Assembly (NCBI RefSeq): GCF_037023145.1
Contig: NZ_CP146091.1
Coordinates: 2,666,001 to 2,730,000 of the forward strand
DNA from: Ralstonia sp. RRA
GTDB lineage: Bacteria; Pseudomonadota; Gammaproteobacteria; Burkholderiales; Burkholderiaceae
Reading direction: 5' to 3'
Length of the DNA: 64,000 bases
Shown here in pieces: positions 43,904 through 53,793 of this stretch. A model generated the notes under the pieces. That model was not told the DNA's origin and ran no database searches. It worked only from the letters and a program-made list of their open reading frames with translations. Positions within the stretch are counted from its first letter, which is position 1; each line of letters opens with the position of its first letter. The position numbers were made by a program, and so were the translations under genes.

Positions 43904-43975
43904 CGCCACCACCCCATCCGCTGTACCGGCGCGCTGCCCTACCCTCTGAGCAGCCGCCACGGAGCCTCTACCGCC

Positions 43976-44164
43976 ATGGACAATCGCCTGCTCGAAATCC
44001 TCGTCTGCCCGCTGTGCAAGGGCACGCTGCAACACGACCGCGCCAACAACGAACTGATCTGCCACGTCGACAAGCTGGCCTACCCGATCCGCGACGGCAT
44101 CCCCGTCATGCTGGCTGACGAAGCCCGCCAGACCGTGGAAGGCACGCCGGTCGATCCGGCCTGA
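43976..44164 (+). CDS. Trm112-family zinc protein
   Basis: 62 residues. [14 protein letters not shown] supplies two zinc Cys, and [22 protein letters not shown] is the rest of the family signature. These proteins accompany lpxK/kdsB in many Proteobacteria; the eukaryotic relative Trm112 activates methyltransferases. Function in bacteria is not settled. It ends 19 bases before the kdsB start. Confidence 0.93.
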   Translation: MDNRLLEILVCPLCKGTLQHDRANNELICHVDKLAYPIRDGIPVMLADEARQTVEGTPVDPA

Positions 44165-44183
44165 TGCATCAAGGTTGATCGCC

Positions 44184-44990
44184 ATGTCGCACGCGCCGTT
44201 CATCGCTGTCATTCCCGCGCGGCTGGCGTCCACGCGGCTGCCCAACAAACCGCTGGCCGACATTGACGGCAAGCCGATGGTCGTGCGCGTGGCTGAACGC
44301 GCGCATCAGTCGTCCGCCGCGCGCGTGGTGGTCGCCACCGACGCCGTCTCGGTCGCCGACGCCTGCATGCAGCACCACGTCGAAGCCGTACTCACGCGCG
44401 CCGACCACGCCTCCGGCACCGACCGCCTGGCCGAAGTGGCCACCGTACTGGGGCTGCCCGACGACGCCATCGTCGTCAACGTGCAAGGCGATGAACCGCT
44501 GATCGCCCCGACGCTGATCGACAACGTGGCCGCCCACCTGCGCGACCACCCGGATTGCGCCATCGCCACCGCCGCCCACCCGATCCACGACGCCGCCGAC
44601 GTGTTCAACCCGAATGTCGTCAAGGTCGTACTGGATGCGGCCGAGCGTGCGCTGCTCTTCTCGCGCGCCCCACTGCCCTGGGCACGTGACGTCTGGACGC
44701 CCGCCGTACTGGCGCAACCCGCCGCCGAGCGCCCGCTGCCCGCCATGCCGGTGCTGCGCCATATCGGCATCTACGCGTATCGCGCTGGCTTCCTGCGCCG
44801 CTTCCCGCAACTGGCCGCCGCGCCACTCGAACAAACCGAGCAGCTCGAGCAATTGCGCGCCATGTGGCACGGCGAACGCATCGCCGTGCTCACCACCGAT
44901 GACGCCCCGGCCGCTGGTGTCGATACGCCGGAAGACCTCGCCCGTGTGCGCGCCGCCTGGAGTGAACTGCTGGCCCAGGACGGCCCCTGA
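44184..44990 (+). CDS. kdsB: 3-deoxy-manno-octulosonate cytidylyltransferase
   Basis: 268 residues from the ATG at 44184; a TTG 3 codons earlier is possible. [22 protein letters not shown] with nucleotide-binding pattern, [23 protein letters not shown] and [11 protein letters not shown] are KdsB motifs. It activates Kdo with CTP for LPS inner-core synthesis. Last of the LPS group before adk, from which it is separated by a 357-bp gap. Confidence 0.95.
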   Translation: MSHAPFIAVIPARLASTRLPNKPLADIDGKPMVVRVAERAHQSSAARVVVATDAVSVADACMQHHVEAVLTRADHASGTDRLAEVATVLGLPDDAIVVNVQGDEPLIAPTLIDNVAAHLRDHPDCAIATAAHPIHDAADVFNPNVVKVVLDAAERALLFSRAPLPWARDVWTPAVLAQPAAERPLPAMPVLRHIGIYAYRAGFLRRFPQLAAAPLEQTEQLEQLRAMWHGERIAVLTTDDAPAAGVDTPEDLARVRAAWSELLAQDGP

Positions 44991-45256
44991 ACGCATCGAT
45001 TTCAAGGAACTTGCAGCCGCCACGCCGAAACCCCGGCGCTGGCATGGCATAATCGCGAGGACGACAAGTCGCATGCCAGCGCCCACGCACGGCGCCGCAG
45101 CGGCTGCAGGGAGACAAATCGAGCCTTCGGTGCCGCCGTCCGGCGAGCGCCTGTTCCATCCAGTGTCCCGGTAAGGCTGGCGTCAACTTCGCCCGCTAGG
45201 CTGCCTGTTTGCGTCAAATGCGTTGCCATGGCGTAACGGGCGCGCATCTAGGCGTT

Positions 45257-45289
45257 TTGGGAATCCGCCCTTCTCGGACCGATTCCCAA
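45257..45289 (+). other. 5'-leader stem-loop upstream of adk
   Basis: TTGGGAATC (45257-45265) pairs perfectly with GATTCCCAA (45281-45289), loop of 15 bases, 58 bases before adk. The kdsB-adk gap 44991-45347 has no other clear feature; a TGGCATAAT-like -10 at about 45047 has no convincing -35. The hairpin could affect adk expression; there is no T-run, so it is not a terminator. Confidence 0.45.
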
Positions 45290-45308
45290 CGCGCTTCACG
45301 CTGTCTGA

Positions 45309-46016
<708 letters not shown>

Positions 46017-46044
46017 ACGCACTCCGCTTTACCGACCCGCTGAC

Positions 46045-46081
46045 AAAAACGGCGCCTCCTGATCGAGGCGCCGTTTTTTTT
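46045..46081 (+). terminator. terminator of adk
   Basis: A stem ACGGCGCCTC / GAGGCGCCGT (about 46049-46058 with 46065-46074), extended by A and T runs, followed by eight T. It could act in both directions. Confidence 0.9.
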
Positions 46082-46116
46082 CGCGATCGCCAACGGCTTC
46101 GCGCTACCATATGACG

Positions 46117-46132
46117 TTGACGTAAACGTCAA
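46117..46132. promoter_or_regulatory. LiuR-like palindromic operator upstream of an SDR gene
   Basis: TTGACGTAAACGTCAA, a 16-bp near-palindrome, is 33 bases before the SDR start. It resembles sites known for MerR-type LiuR, which controls branched-chain amino-acid and fatty-acid breakdown genes in proteobacteria. Confidence 0.55.
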
Positions 46133-46165
46133 GTAACTCGCAGACCACACACAAGGAGACACGGC

Positions 46166-46924
46166 ATGGAGATTCGCGACCAGGTATTCATCGTCACCGG
46201 CGGGGCATCGGGACTGGGCGCCGGCACGGCACGCACGCTGGCAGAAGCCGGCGGCAAAGTGGTGATTGCGGACCTGAACGAAGCGGCGGGCACAGCGCTG
46301 GCGCAAGAGCTGGGCGGCCGCTTCGTGCGCTGCGACGTCGCATCGGAGGCCGATGGGCAGGCCGTAGTCGACGCGGCCACGTCGCTGGGCACGCTGCGCG
46401 GGCTGGTGAACTGCGCCGGCATCGCCACGGCGTCGCGCACGGTAGGCAAGACGGGGCCGCATCCGCTGGATCAGTTTGCACGCGTGATCAACGTCAATCT
46501 GGTCGGCACGTTCAACATGATCCGGTTGGCGGCGACGGCCATGGCGGGTAACACGCCCAATGCCGGCGGCGAGCGTGGCGTGATCATCAATACGGCCTCC
46601 GTGGCGGCGTTCGATGGGCAGATCGGCCAGGCGGCCTATGCGGCATCCAAGGGCGGCGTGGTGGCGATGACGCTGGCGATTGCACGTGACCTGTCGCGCG
46701 ACGGCATCCGCGTGATGACAATTGCACCGGGCATCTTCGAGACGCCGATGCTGCTGGGCATGCCGCCTGAAGTGCAGGATGCGCTGGGCAAGATGGTGCC
46801 GTTCCCGCCGCGCCTTGGTAAGCCAGCGGAGTATGCGCAGCTTGCACGCGCCATCGTCGAGAACCCGATGCTCAATGGCGAGACCATCCGCCTGGACGGC
46901 GCCATCCGCATGCAGCCGAAGTAA
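46166..46924 (+). CDS. SDR, 3-hydroxyacyl-CoA dehydrogenase type II-like
   Basis: 252 residues. TGGASGLG at 11-18, NCAG at about 86-89, Ser near 137 ([14 protein letters not shown]) and YAASKGG. The length, the insertion [13 protein letters not shown] and the finish [22 protein letters not shown] place it with HSD17B10-like 3-hydroxyacyl-CoA / 2-methyl-3-hydroxybutyryl-CoA dehydrogenases of isoleucine and fatty-acid breakdown. ACAAGGAGA lies before the ATG. The LiuR-like operator just upstream fits. Confidence 0.9.
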   Translation: MEIRDQVFIVTGGASGLGAGTARTLAEAGGKVVIADLNEAAGTALAQELGGRFVRCDVASEADGQAVVDAATSLGTLRGLVNCAGIATASRTVGKTGPHPLDQFARVINVNLVGTFNMIRLAATAMAGNTPNAGGERGVIINTASVAAFDGQIGQAAYAASKGGVVAMTLAIARDLSRDGIRVMTIAPGIFETPMLLGMPPEVQDALGKMVPFPPRLGKPAEYAQLARAIVENPMLNGETIRLDGAIRMQPK

Positions 46925-46944
46925 GCAGCGCGATCAGGCGGCCA

Positions 46945-47838
46945 TTAGGCGGTAGGCAGCGCCATCCGGCGAATCATCTGCCACGCCGCCTCGGCCGCCG
47001 GCGAGAGCGACCGGTCATGCCGGCGCGCCAGCACGATGCCGCGCGTCTCCTTGGGTGTAAGCGGCACCGACACCAGTTGCGACGACGACGGCAGCGGCAA
47101 CGACAGCGCCGGCACCACGCCCGCGCCAATGCCGGCATCCACCATGCCGAACACGGCACTGCTATGCCCCATCTCTTGTGCCACATCGGGCTGCACCCCG
47201 TGGCGCAGGAAGATGCGGTCGATCAGCGGACGGCTACCCGACGCATGATCGAGCAGCACGACCGGCGTGCGGTGCAGGTCTTTCCAGCGCACGCTGCTGC
47301 GCTGGGCGAATGGATGGTCGCGACGGCAAACGAGGCAGAACGGGTCGGTCAGCAGCGGCTCCGTCCACAGGCCTTCGGTATCGAGCGGCTCCACCACCAC
47401 ACCGAAATCCGCCCCACCCGTGCGGATCAATTGCAGCGTGTCGACCTGCACGGAGTCACGCACGATCATGCGGATGTCCGGGTAGCGCGCCGCACATTCC
47501 GCCACGTACAGCGGCATCAAACGCGTCGACACCGTCGGGCTGGACGCCACCACCACGCGCCCGCGCCGCTGCTCGCCCACCTGGCGCGCTTGATGCAGCG
47601 TGTCATCCAGATCGGCAACCAGACGATCGAGCGCGGTTGCCAGTGAGCGCCCCACTTCCGTCAACACCACTTCGCGCGTGGTGCGGTCGAGCAGCTTCAG
47701 GCCCAACTCGCCTTCCAGCTCCGAGATGGAGCGGCTGACAGCCGGCTGCGTCAGGCCGATTGTGTCGCCCGCGCGACTGAAGCTGTGCGCACGTGCCACC
47801 GCCAGAAAGACACGCAACTGCCGCAGGGTCACATTCAT
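46945..47838 (-). CDS. LysR-family transcriptional regulator
   Basis: 297 residues from the ATG at 47838, giving the standard start NVTLRQLRVFLAVARAHSFSRA in two parts. HTH: LTQPAVSRSISELEGELGLKL. The effector domain is complete (GRVVVASSPTVSTRLMP, then LIRTGGADFGVVVEPLDT, then DAGIGAGVVPALSL). It diverges from the SBF-like transporter gene at 47958 across 119 bp, so it probably controls it. Confidence 0.92.
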   Translation of the reverse strand: MNVTLRQLRVFLAVARAHSFSRAGDTIGLTQPAVSRSISELEGELGLKLLDRTTREVVLTEVGRSLATALDRLVADLDDTLHQARQVGEQRRGRVVVASSPTVSTRLMPLYVAECAARYPDIRMIVRDSVQVDTLQLIRTGGADFGVVVEPLDTEGLWTEPLLTDPFCLVCRRDHPFAQRSSVRWKDLHRTPVVLLDHASGSRPLIDRIFLRHGVQPDVAQEMGHSSAVFGMVDAGIGAGVVPALSLPLPSSSQLVSVPLTPKETRGIVLARRHDRSLSPAAEAAWQMIRRMALPTA

Positions 47839-47957
47839 GCTGAAGCCGTATGAATTGATTCGATCAATGCATTTGTATTCTAGATAGGGATGTTGTGCAA
47901 TAGCGCCTATCCCCCAATCCAACCCGCGCCGTCACGCAATGGTGATGGTGCACGCAC

Positions 47958-48977
47958 ATGAAGATTCCGCTGTTGTCTCGTATTGATGGATTCATCCAGG
48001 CCATGCTGGTCATGGTTGCGCTGGCCTTGTTCTTCCCCGCCCTGGGTGCCAGCGATGGCCCGTTGCATCTGGATGTGGTCACCATCGTCGGCGTGTCGCT
48101 GGTGTTCTTCCTGCACGGCGCGGCGCTCTCGCGCGAGAAGATCGTTGAAGGCGCGCGTAACTGGCGCCTGCACCTGTTTGTGCAGAGCTGCACGTTCATC
48201 CTGTTCCCGCTGATTGGCGCGGTGATCCTGTTTGTGTGCAAGCCGTTCATCCCGGCCGAGCTGCTGCTGGGCGTGTTCTACCTGTGCGCGCTACCGTCTA
48301 CCGTGTCGTCGTCCGTGGCGATGACGGCAATGGCCAAGGGCAACGTGCCGGCCGCGATCTTCAACGCCACCATCTCCGGCCTGATCGGCATGATTGCCAC
48401 GCCGCTGCTGATGAGCTTCGTGATCCAGGCATCGGGCGCAGAACTGTCGGTGGGCAAAGCGCTGCTGGGCGTGGCCGAACAACTGCTGTTGCCGTTCGTG
48501 CTCGGTCAGTTGCTGCGCCCGGTGATTGGCGGACTCATCACCAAGTACAAGGCGATCATCAACAAGGTGGATCGCGTGGTGATCCTGCTGATCGTGTTCA
48601 ACTCGTTTGCTGACTCGACGCACGCGGGCGTGTGGTCGAAGTATCCGTGGGAAACGATCGTGGCCGTGGCGATCATGAGCGGTGCGCTGCTGTTTGTCGT
48701 GCTGGGCGCGACGACGTGGCTCTCGCGGCGTTCAGGCTTTGGTCTGGCCGATGAAATTACCGCGGTGTTCTGCGGCTCCAAGAAAAGCCTAGCCAACGGC
48801 ATTCCGATGGCGAAGATCCTGTTTGCGGGCAACCCCGCCCTCGGCCTGATCGTGCTGCCGACCATGATCTACCACCAGTTGCAGTTGATCGTATGCTCGG
48901 CACTGGCGCGCAAGTATGCGGATCGCATGGCACGCGCCGAAGCCAGCACTGGCGCGCCGGCCAGCCGTCCGGCGTAA
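47958..48977 (+). CDS. bile acid:sodium symporter-like (SBF) transporter
   Basis: 339 residues, about ten membrane helices. Motifs of the SBF-like group: LVFFLHGAALSREKIVEGARNWRLHL in two parts, ALPSTVSSSVAMTAMAKGN, FCGSKKSLANGIPMAKILF. Members transport organic anions; bile acid is unlikely in a soil or water betaproteobacterium. Probably regulated by the divergent LysR. Its stop is directly adjacent to the stop of the convergent GNAT gene. Confidence 0.88.
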   Translation: MKIPLLSRIDGFIQAMLVMVALALFFPALGASDGPLHLDVVTIVGVSLVFFLHGAALSREKIVEGARNWRLHLFVQSCTFILFPLIGAVILFVCKPFIPAELLLGVFYLCALPSTVSSSVAMTAMAKGNVPAAIFNATISGLIGMIATPLLMSFVIQASGAELSVGKALLGVAEQLLLPFVLGQLLRPVIGGLITKYKAIINKVDRVVILLIVFNSFADSTHAGVWSKYPWETIVAVAIMSGALLFVVLGATTWLSRRSGFGLADEITAVFCGSKKSLANGIPMAKILFAGNPALGLIVLPTMIYHQLQLIVCSALARKYADRMARAEASTGAPASRPA

Positions 48978-49514
48978 TCACAGGGTCATCAAGCCCGTCG
49001 TTTCCGGCCAGTGGTAGGTGTGCACCCAGGCATGCCCACCATCGGCCGTCTCCAGCCAATCGCGGCTGACCAGCACACCGCCCAGGGCTTCGTAGAAGCC
49101 GATTGCGGCGGTGTTCGCCTCGTACACCAGCAGATGCAGTTGCGCGACACCTTGGGCCGCAGCCCAACGGGTAGCCTCGCCCATCAGGCGCTTGCCGACA
49201 CCGTGGCCACGTGCGGCAGGCAGTAGGTGGAGGTTGTCGACGAGCGCGCCCCACGGCGCGTCGTCATGCAGCAGTGCGCAAAGGAATCCGATGGTCTGGC
49301 CGTCGAGATCGGCACACCAGACGTGCTGACCGGCCACAGGTGCCGTCATGCGCGCATGCCACTTCGCCTGCATGTCGGCCTGCGCCGCGCCATCGAGGTA
49401 GGCATCCGAGAGGATGCCCTGCCCGCGATACGCGCTCTGCCAGCTCTGCGTGTGGATGCTGGCGATGGCGTCCGCATCGGCCATGCTGCCTTGGCGAAAA
49501 ACAACTGCAGCCAT
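48978..49514 (-). CDS. GNAT-family N-acetyltransferase
   Basis: 178 residues. Acetyl-CoA site LHLLPAARGHGVGKRLMGEA (about 96-115), followed by LLVYEANTAAIGFYEALGG, typical of GNAT fold ending. Acceptor unknown (small molecule, antibiotic or protein N-terminus). The ATG overlaps the amiC stop by one base (TGATG), so it is translated with amiC; a role in wall or envelope is possible but not shown. The frame ends exactly at the convergent SBF stop. Confidence 0.87.
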   Translation of the reverse strand: MAAVVFRQGSMADADAIASIHTQSWQSAYRGQGILSDAYLDGAAQADMQAKWHARMTAPVAGQHVWCADLDGQTIGFLCALLHDDAPWGALVDNLHLLPAARGHGVGKRLMGEATRWAAAQGVAQLHLLVYEANTAAIGFYEALGGVLVSRDWLETADGGHAWVHTYHWPETTGLMTL

Positions 49515-51061
49515 CAGACGCCCGGGTTGTGCGACAGCGGCGGGTTCTTGGCGAAGTACGCGCGGATGCCGCGCAGGATCGCGTCGGCCAGCTGGTTCTG
49601 ATGGCCCAGATCGTTGAGTTTGGCCTCTTCTTCCGGATTGGAGATGAAGGCGGTCTCAACCAGGATCGATGGAATATCCGGCGCCTTGAGCACTGCAAAC
49701 CCGGCCTGCTCCACAGCCCCCTTGTGCAGGCGGTTGATGCCGCCAATCTGCTCCAGCACGGCACGGCCGACCTTCATGCTGTCGCTGATCTGCGCGGTGG
49801 TTGAGAGATCCAGCAGCACACGCGTGACCTGTGCGTCCTTCGAGCCCAGGTTGGCGCCGCCGATCATGTCCGCGGCATTCTCCTTGTTGGCGAGCCACTT
49901 GGCTTGCGCGCTGGAGGCGCCACGGTCGGACAACGCAAACACGGACGCCCCACGCGCTTCCGGCGTGACAAATGCATCGGCGTGGATGGAGACGAACAGG
50001 TCGGCCTGCACGCGTCGTGCCTTCTGCACGCGCACGCCCAACGGGACAAAGTAGTCGGAATCGCGCGTCATCATGGCGCGCATGTTGGGCTGGGCGTCGA
50101 TCTTGGCCTTGAGCATGCGGGCAATCGACAGCACCACGTCTTTCTCATGCGTACCGGCAGCACCAGTGGCGCCCGGGTCTTCGCCGCCGTGGCCGGGGTC
50201 GATGGCAACGGTCAGCAGACGGCGCATGCGCGTGCCGCCTGCCGGTGCACGCGGCACGGGCTGCTCGGGCACGATCTCCAGCGGCGGCAAGGATGACGAC
50301 GGTGGCGGCGCATTGGCCAGCGTCGATGGCGGCGTCGCGGGTTTCACGGGCGGCGTCTTGACCGGCGGCGTACGGCTGGCAATCGTCGGGCGCGAGTCAT
50401 TGGCCGGCGGCAATGCCGGCGTGGCGGAGCCACTGCTCTCGCGGCGAGCCAATGCGGCGATCGGGTCATCGTCGTCCGCCGAAGACGATGACGGCGGCAT
50501 CGGCGTGCCGCCCGAGGCGGCAAAGCGCTCCTGCTTGCTTTCGGTCGCCTGCACGAGCTGCATCAGCGGATCGGGCGGATTGGTCGGGTACAGATCGAAC
50601 ACCAGCCGGTTGCGATAACCGGCAATCGGCAGCAGCGTAAAGACCTGCGGGTTGACGCTCTCCTTCAGGTCAAACACCAGGCGCACCACGCTGGGCCGGT
50701 TCTGGCCCACGCGCACCTGGCGGATGTACGGATCGTTCGGCGTGATCTTGGCGACCAGTTCGCGCAGGGTCGGATTCAGGTCCAGCCCCTCGACGTCGAC
50801 CATCAGGCGATCCGGATCCTTGATGAGCTGGTGCGTGGCCTTGAGCGCGACGTCGGATTCGATGGTCACGCGCGTGTAGTCCTCCGCCGGCCACACGCGC
50901 ACCGCCACGATGTTGGCGCCACGTGCGATCTGCGTGCCGGCCAGGCTGAGGATGACGGTCCCCGCACCGGCCTTGGCGATGCGTGTGAGCCATTGCCTGC
51001 GGGCCTGGCTCGGCAGGGTGGGATCGTCCGGTTGATCGGTCGGCAGATGCTTGATCAGCAT
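49514..51061 (-). CDS. amiC: N-acetylmuramoyl-L-alanine amidase
   Basis: 515 residues. The N-terminus has a twin-arginine-like signal (ARRQWLTRIAKAGAGTVIL), an AMIN domain (IVAVRVWPAEDYTRVTIESD) and a Pro/Ser/Thr-rich linker (about 190-270). The Amidase_3 domain carries zinc ligands: VAIDPGHGGEDPG, Glu in THEKDVVLSIA, FVSIHADAF and a late ILVETAFISNPEEE. It cuts septal murein for daughter-cell separation in the periplasm. It starts 7 bases within the tsaE gene and is followed by the GNAT gene with a 1-base overlap. Confidence 0.93.
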   Translation of the reverse strand: MLIKHLPTDQPDDPTLPSQARRQWLTRIAKAGAGTVILSLAGTQIARGANIVAVRVWPAEDYTRVTIESDVALKATHQLIKDPDRLMVDVEGLDLNPTLRELVAKITPNDPYIRQVRVGQNRPSVVRLVFDLKESVNPQVFTLLPIAGYRNRLVFDLYPTNPPDPLMQLVQATESKQERFAASGGTPMPPSSSSADDDDPIAALARRESSGSATPALPPANDSRPTIASRTPPVKTPPVKPATPPSTLANAPPPSSSLPPLEIVPEQPVPRAPAGGTRMRRLLTVAIDPGHGGEDPGATGAAGTHEKDVVLSIARMLKAKIDAQPNMRAMMTRDSDYFVPLGVRVQKARRVQADLFVSIHADAFVTPEARGASVFALSDRGASSAQAKWLANKENAADMIGGANLGSKDAQVTRVLLDLSTTAQISDSMKVGRAVLEQIGGINRLHKGAVEQAGFAVLKAPDIPSILVETAFISNPEEEAKLNDLGHQNQLADAILRGIRAYFAKNPPLSHNPGV

Positions 51062-51633
51062 GGGGGCAGAGGTTGCAACGACTGTAGGAGTTGAAGGCCG
51101 GTCTGCGTGCGAGCACTCAGACGGGCCAGGCGCGGTGCATGTTCAACGCCGTCATCGTAGGTTTCGTGCACAACATCGACGGCCAAAGCGACATGCAGGT
51201 CGGGCGTACCGAGCAGCGCCTGTGCCTTCTCGGGCCATTCGACCAGGCACAGTGCGGGTTCGGCAAAGCAATCGCGAAAGCCGGCGTCGGTCCATTCTTC
51301 CGGGTCGGCGAAGCGGTACAGGTCGAAGTGATAGACCTTCTGCGTGCCGGTGGTTCCTGCAACATCGTATGGCTCGACCAGCGTATAGGTGGGGCTGCGC
51401 ACGCGCCCGGTGTGTCCCAGGCCACGCAAAATGGCCCGCGAAAGCGTGGTCTTGCCCGCGCCCAGATCCCCCGAGAGCTGCACCTGCACGGGCCGCGGAC
51501 CCAGCGCCAGCACGGCCTGAGCGAGCGCCGCCCCGAAGGCCGACGTGGCCGCCTCGTCGACGAGCGGCACGGTGCGCTCGGCAAGCGGTGAGTTCAGACC
51601 AGCGGGAGTATCAACAGGGGGCACAGTAGGCAT
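51055..51633 (-). CDS. tsaE: tRNA threonylcarbamoyladenosine biosynthesis ATPase TsaE
   Basis: 192 residues from the ATG at 51633; the in-frame ATG at 51651 would add 6 residues and overlap queG. P-loop GDLGAGKTT at 55-63, SPTYTLVEPY, YHFDLYRFADPEEW and LVEWPEKA are TsaE motifs. With TsaB and TsaD it makes t6A37 on ANN-decoding tRNAs. It is somewhat longer than usual at the N-terminus and has a C-terminal extension. amiC overlaps its last 7 bases; this pairing of tsaE and amiC is conserved in Proteobacteria. Confidence 0.93.
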   Translation of the reverse strand: MPTVPPVDTPAGLNSPLAERTVPLVDEAATSAFGAALAQAVLALGPRPVQVQLSGDLGAGKTTLSRAILRGLGHTGRVRSPTYTLVEPYDVAGTTGTQKVYHFDLYRFADPEEWTDAGFRDCFAEPALCLVEWPEKAQALLGTPDLHVALAVDVVHETYDDGVEHAPRLARLSARTQTGLQLLQSLQPLPPC

Positions 51634-51637
51634 TGCG

Positions 51638-51643
51638 TACAAT
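51638..51643 (+). promoter_or_regulatory. candidate -10 element of queG
   Basis: TACAAT lies 7 bases before the queG ATG. If active, the transcript would start at or near the ATG, giving a leaderless mRNA. The -35 region is weak. Confidence 0.35.
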
Positions 51644-51649
51644 TTAGGC

Positions 51650-52825
51650 ATGTCCGCGACCCCCACGCCAGCGCCCAAAGCAGCGCTCGAAACGAACCTC
51701 GATACGCGCCTGCCTACCGATGCGGCAGATGTCGCTGCGCTGGTTGCGCAGATCCGCACCTGGGGCGCTGAGCTCGGCTTCGATGCCATCCGCATCGCCA
51801 GCGTCGACCTATCGCACGCTGAAGAAGGGCTCCAGACGTGGCTTGCGCAGGGGTTTCACGGTGACATGGATTATATGGCGAACCATGGATTGCTCCGTGC
51901 ACGTCCCGCCGAACTTGTTGCCGGAACGGTACGCGCCGTGGTCGCACGGATGCCGTATCTGCCACATGACACCCATGCGCACCCGGATCAGCAAGTAGCA
52001 GGCAGCGACTGGCGCACCATCGAATGGGACCGCATGCGCCGCCCCCAAGACGCCACCATCTCGCTCTACGCACGCGGCCGGGACTACCACAAGGTGCTGC
52101 GCCAGCGCCTGCAGAAGCTCGCCGAGAAGATTGCCGGCGCGGTCGGGCCGTATGGCTTTCGTGTGTTCACGGATTCCGCACCGGTGCTCGAAGTGGCGCT
52201 GGCCAGCAACGGCGGCCTGGGCTGGCGCGGCAAGCACACGCTGCTGCTCGATCGCGATGCCGGCTCGATGTTCTTCCTCGGCGAGATCCTGATCGACTTG
52301 CCGCTGCCGATCGACCCACCGGTCGAGCCCCACTGCGGCAACTGCACGCGCTGCATTGACGTCTGCCCCACGCAGGCGATCGTTGCCCCATACACGGTGG
52401 ACGCCCGCCGCTGCATCTCGTACCTGACCATCGAGCACAAGGGCAGCATCCCCGTCGAGCTGCGCGAGGCGATGGGCAACCGCGTCTACGGCTGCGACGA
52501 TTGCCAGCTCATCTGCCCGTGGAACAAGTTTGCGGTGCCGGCCAACCTGCCCGATTTTGACGTGCGCAATGGATTGGATGCGGCAACGCTGGTCGACCTG
52601 TTCGGTTGGACGGAAAGCGAATTCAACCAGCGCCTAGAAGGCAGCCCGATCCGGCGCATCGGCCATGAGCGCTGGCTGCGCAACATTGCGGTGGCGCTGG
52701 GCAACGCGCTGCGTGGGCCGTTGCCGGAGGCATCGCGTGCGCAATTGCGGGCTGCGTTGCACGCGCGGGCTGATCACCCCTCGGAACTCGTACGCGAGCA
52801 CGTCGTCTGGGCACTGGCAGTCTGA
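51650..52825 (+). CDS. queG: epoxyqueuosine reductase
   Basis: 391 residues. Two iron-sulfur clusters are marked by Cys229, 232, 235 and 239 (PHCGNCTRCIDVCP) and Cys282, 285 and 289 (YGCDDCQLICPWN). N-terminal cobalamin-binding part with YMANHG and ARGRDYHKVLRQRL. It reduces epoxyqueuosine in tRNA to queuosine. Its start lies opposite the tsaE start, so the two genes, both for tRNA modification, share a very compact divergent control region of less than 20 bp. Confidence 0.94.
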   Translation: MSATPTPAPKAALETNLDTRLPTDAADVAALVAQIRTWGAELGFDAIRIASVDLSHAEEGLQTWLAQGFHGDMDYMANHGLLRARPAELVAGTVRAVVARMPYLPHDTHAHPDQQVAGSDWRTIEWDRMRRPQDATISLYARGRDYHKVLRQRLQKLAEKIAGAVGPYGFRVFTDSAPVLEVALASNGGLGWRGKHTLLLDRDAGSMFFLGEILIDLPLPIDPPVEPHCGNCTRCIDVCPTQAIVAPYTVDARRCISYLTIEHKGSIPVELREAMGNRVYGCDDCQLICPWNKFAVPANLPDFDVRNGLDAATLVDLFGWTESEFNQRLEGSPIRRIGHERWLRNIAVALGNALRGPLPEASRAQLRAALHARADHPSELVREHVVWALAV

Positions 52826-52877
52826 CGGCAATTCAAACTCCGGCGCTTTAATCCCCTATTGGAATCAGGGGCGGATA

Positions 52878-52892
52878 TTGTTTTAAAAACAA
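52878..52892. promoter_or_regulatory. AT-rich dyad in the 300-bp queG / chalcone-isomerase-like spacer
   Basis: TTGTTTT (52878-52884) and AAAACAA (52886-52892) form a dyad around one base. The spacer 52826-53125 is markedly AT-rich and also holds a weak CCCCT / AGGGG hairpin at 52853-52871. I see no gene there. Confidence 0.3.
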
Positions 52893-53125
52893 GACAATTC
52901 ACATCTAGCACAAATAGAAGAAACCGTGGTTAACGCCAGATGAAGCCGGGCCTTATATCTAGCGGCAAGCAAACGGTTGCGAATCAGGGCAGACACCAAT
53001 GGTTTTGAAATAGAAAATTGCAAAAATAGAGCCTCACAAAAAACCGCGTGTTTTCGATGTTCTCCGCCCTGTTTTTCCTCCGCCGCGCATTGCGTTTTGA
53101 AGTGCGTGTCCGTGCATCCAATCGC

Positions 53126-53719
53126 ATGTCCATGGTTCGACGTGCATGGCGCCACGGCATTGCAGGCACCGCACTGCTGGCCGCCTGCACGCTGCCGGCC
53201 TGGGCGACGGTGGACATCGAGGGCGTGCACTTTGACGACGCTGCACGCCTGGCCGGCCGCGAGCTGCCGCTCAACGGCACGGGGCTGCGCTCGGTGTTCG
53301 TCATCAAGGGCTATGTGGCGGGCCTGTATCTGCCCGAGCGCGCCAAGAACGCGGCGCTGATCCTGGCCATGAAGGGGCCGAAGCGGCTGCAGATCCACCC
53401 GCTGCGTGATGTGGGAGCCGACACCTTCATCCGCGCACTGAATGACGGCATCCACCACAACCAGACCGAGATTCAACTGCAGCGGCTGTCCGATCGCCTG
53501 ACGCAGCTGGAAGACGCCATGCGCCAGATCGGCTCCACCCGTCGTGGCGACACCATCAACTTCGACTACACGCCCGACGCGGGCACCACGGTCAGCATCA
53601 ACGGTGTGGCGCGCGGCAAGCCCATCCCCGGCGAAGATTTCTACCAGGCCGTGCTCAGCATCTTCATCGGCAACAACCCGGTCGACCGGGATCTGAAAAG
53701 CGGGCTGCTCGGAAGCTGA
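53126..53719 (+). CDS. periplasmic chalcone isomerase-like protein
   Basis: 197 residues from the ATG at 53126, chosen because it gives a signal peptide (VRRAWRHGIAGTALLAAC, cut near AWA-T, residue 27); in-frame starts upstream (53048) lack a ribosome site too. The chalcone-isomerase-like domain follows (GTGLRSVFVIKGYVAGLYLP, RLQIHPLRDVGADTFIRALNDGI in two parts, GKPIPGEDFYQAVLSIFIG). Bacterial members bind fatty acids or have no known activity; a flavonoid role is unlikely. Monocistronic. Confidence 0.85.
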   Translation: MSMVRRAWRHGIAGTALLAACTLPAWATVDIEGVHFDDAARLAGRELPLNGTGLRSVFVIKGYVAGLYLPERAKNAALILAMKGPKRLQIHPLRDVGADTFIRALNDGIHHNQTEIQLQRLSDRLTQLEDAMRQIGSTRRGDTINFDYTPDAGTTVSINGVARGKPIPGEDFYQAVLSIFIGNNPVDRDLKSGLLGS

Positions 53720-53793
53720 CGATTCCGCGCCGCGTTGCGTCACCTAGCGACGTGCTAGATTCGCGGGATCGCTTTTCCGCGCCGGACTCCGTC

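Noticed and set aside
45040..45055. Promoter for adk at TGGCATAAT
   Set aside because: The -10-like part is fair, but no -35 element is found at 16-18 bases, and it is 300 bases before adk.
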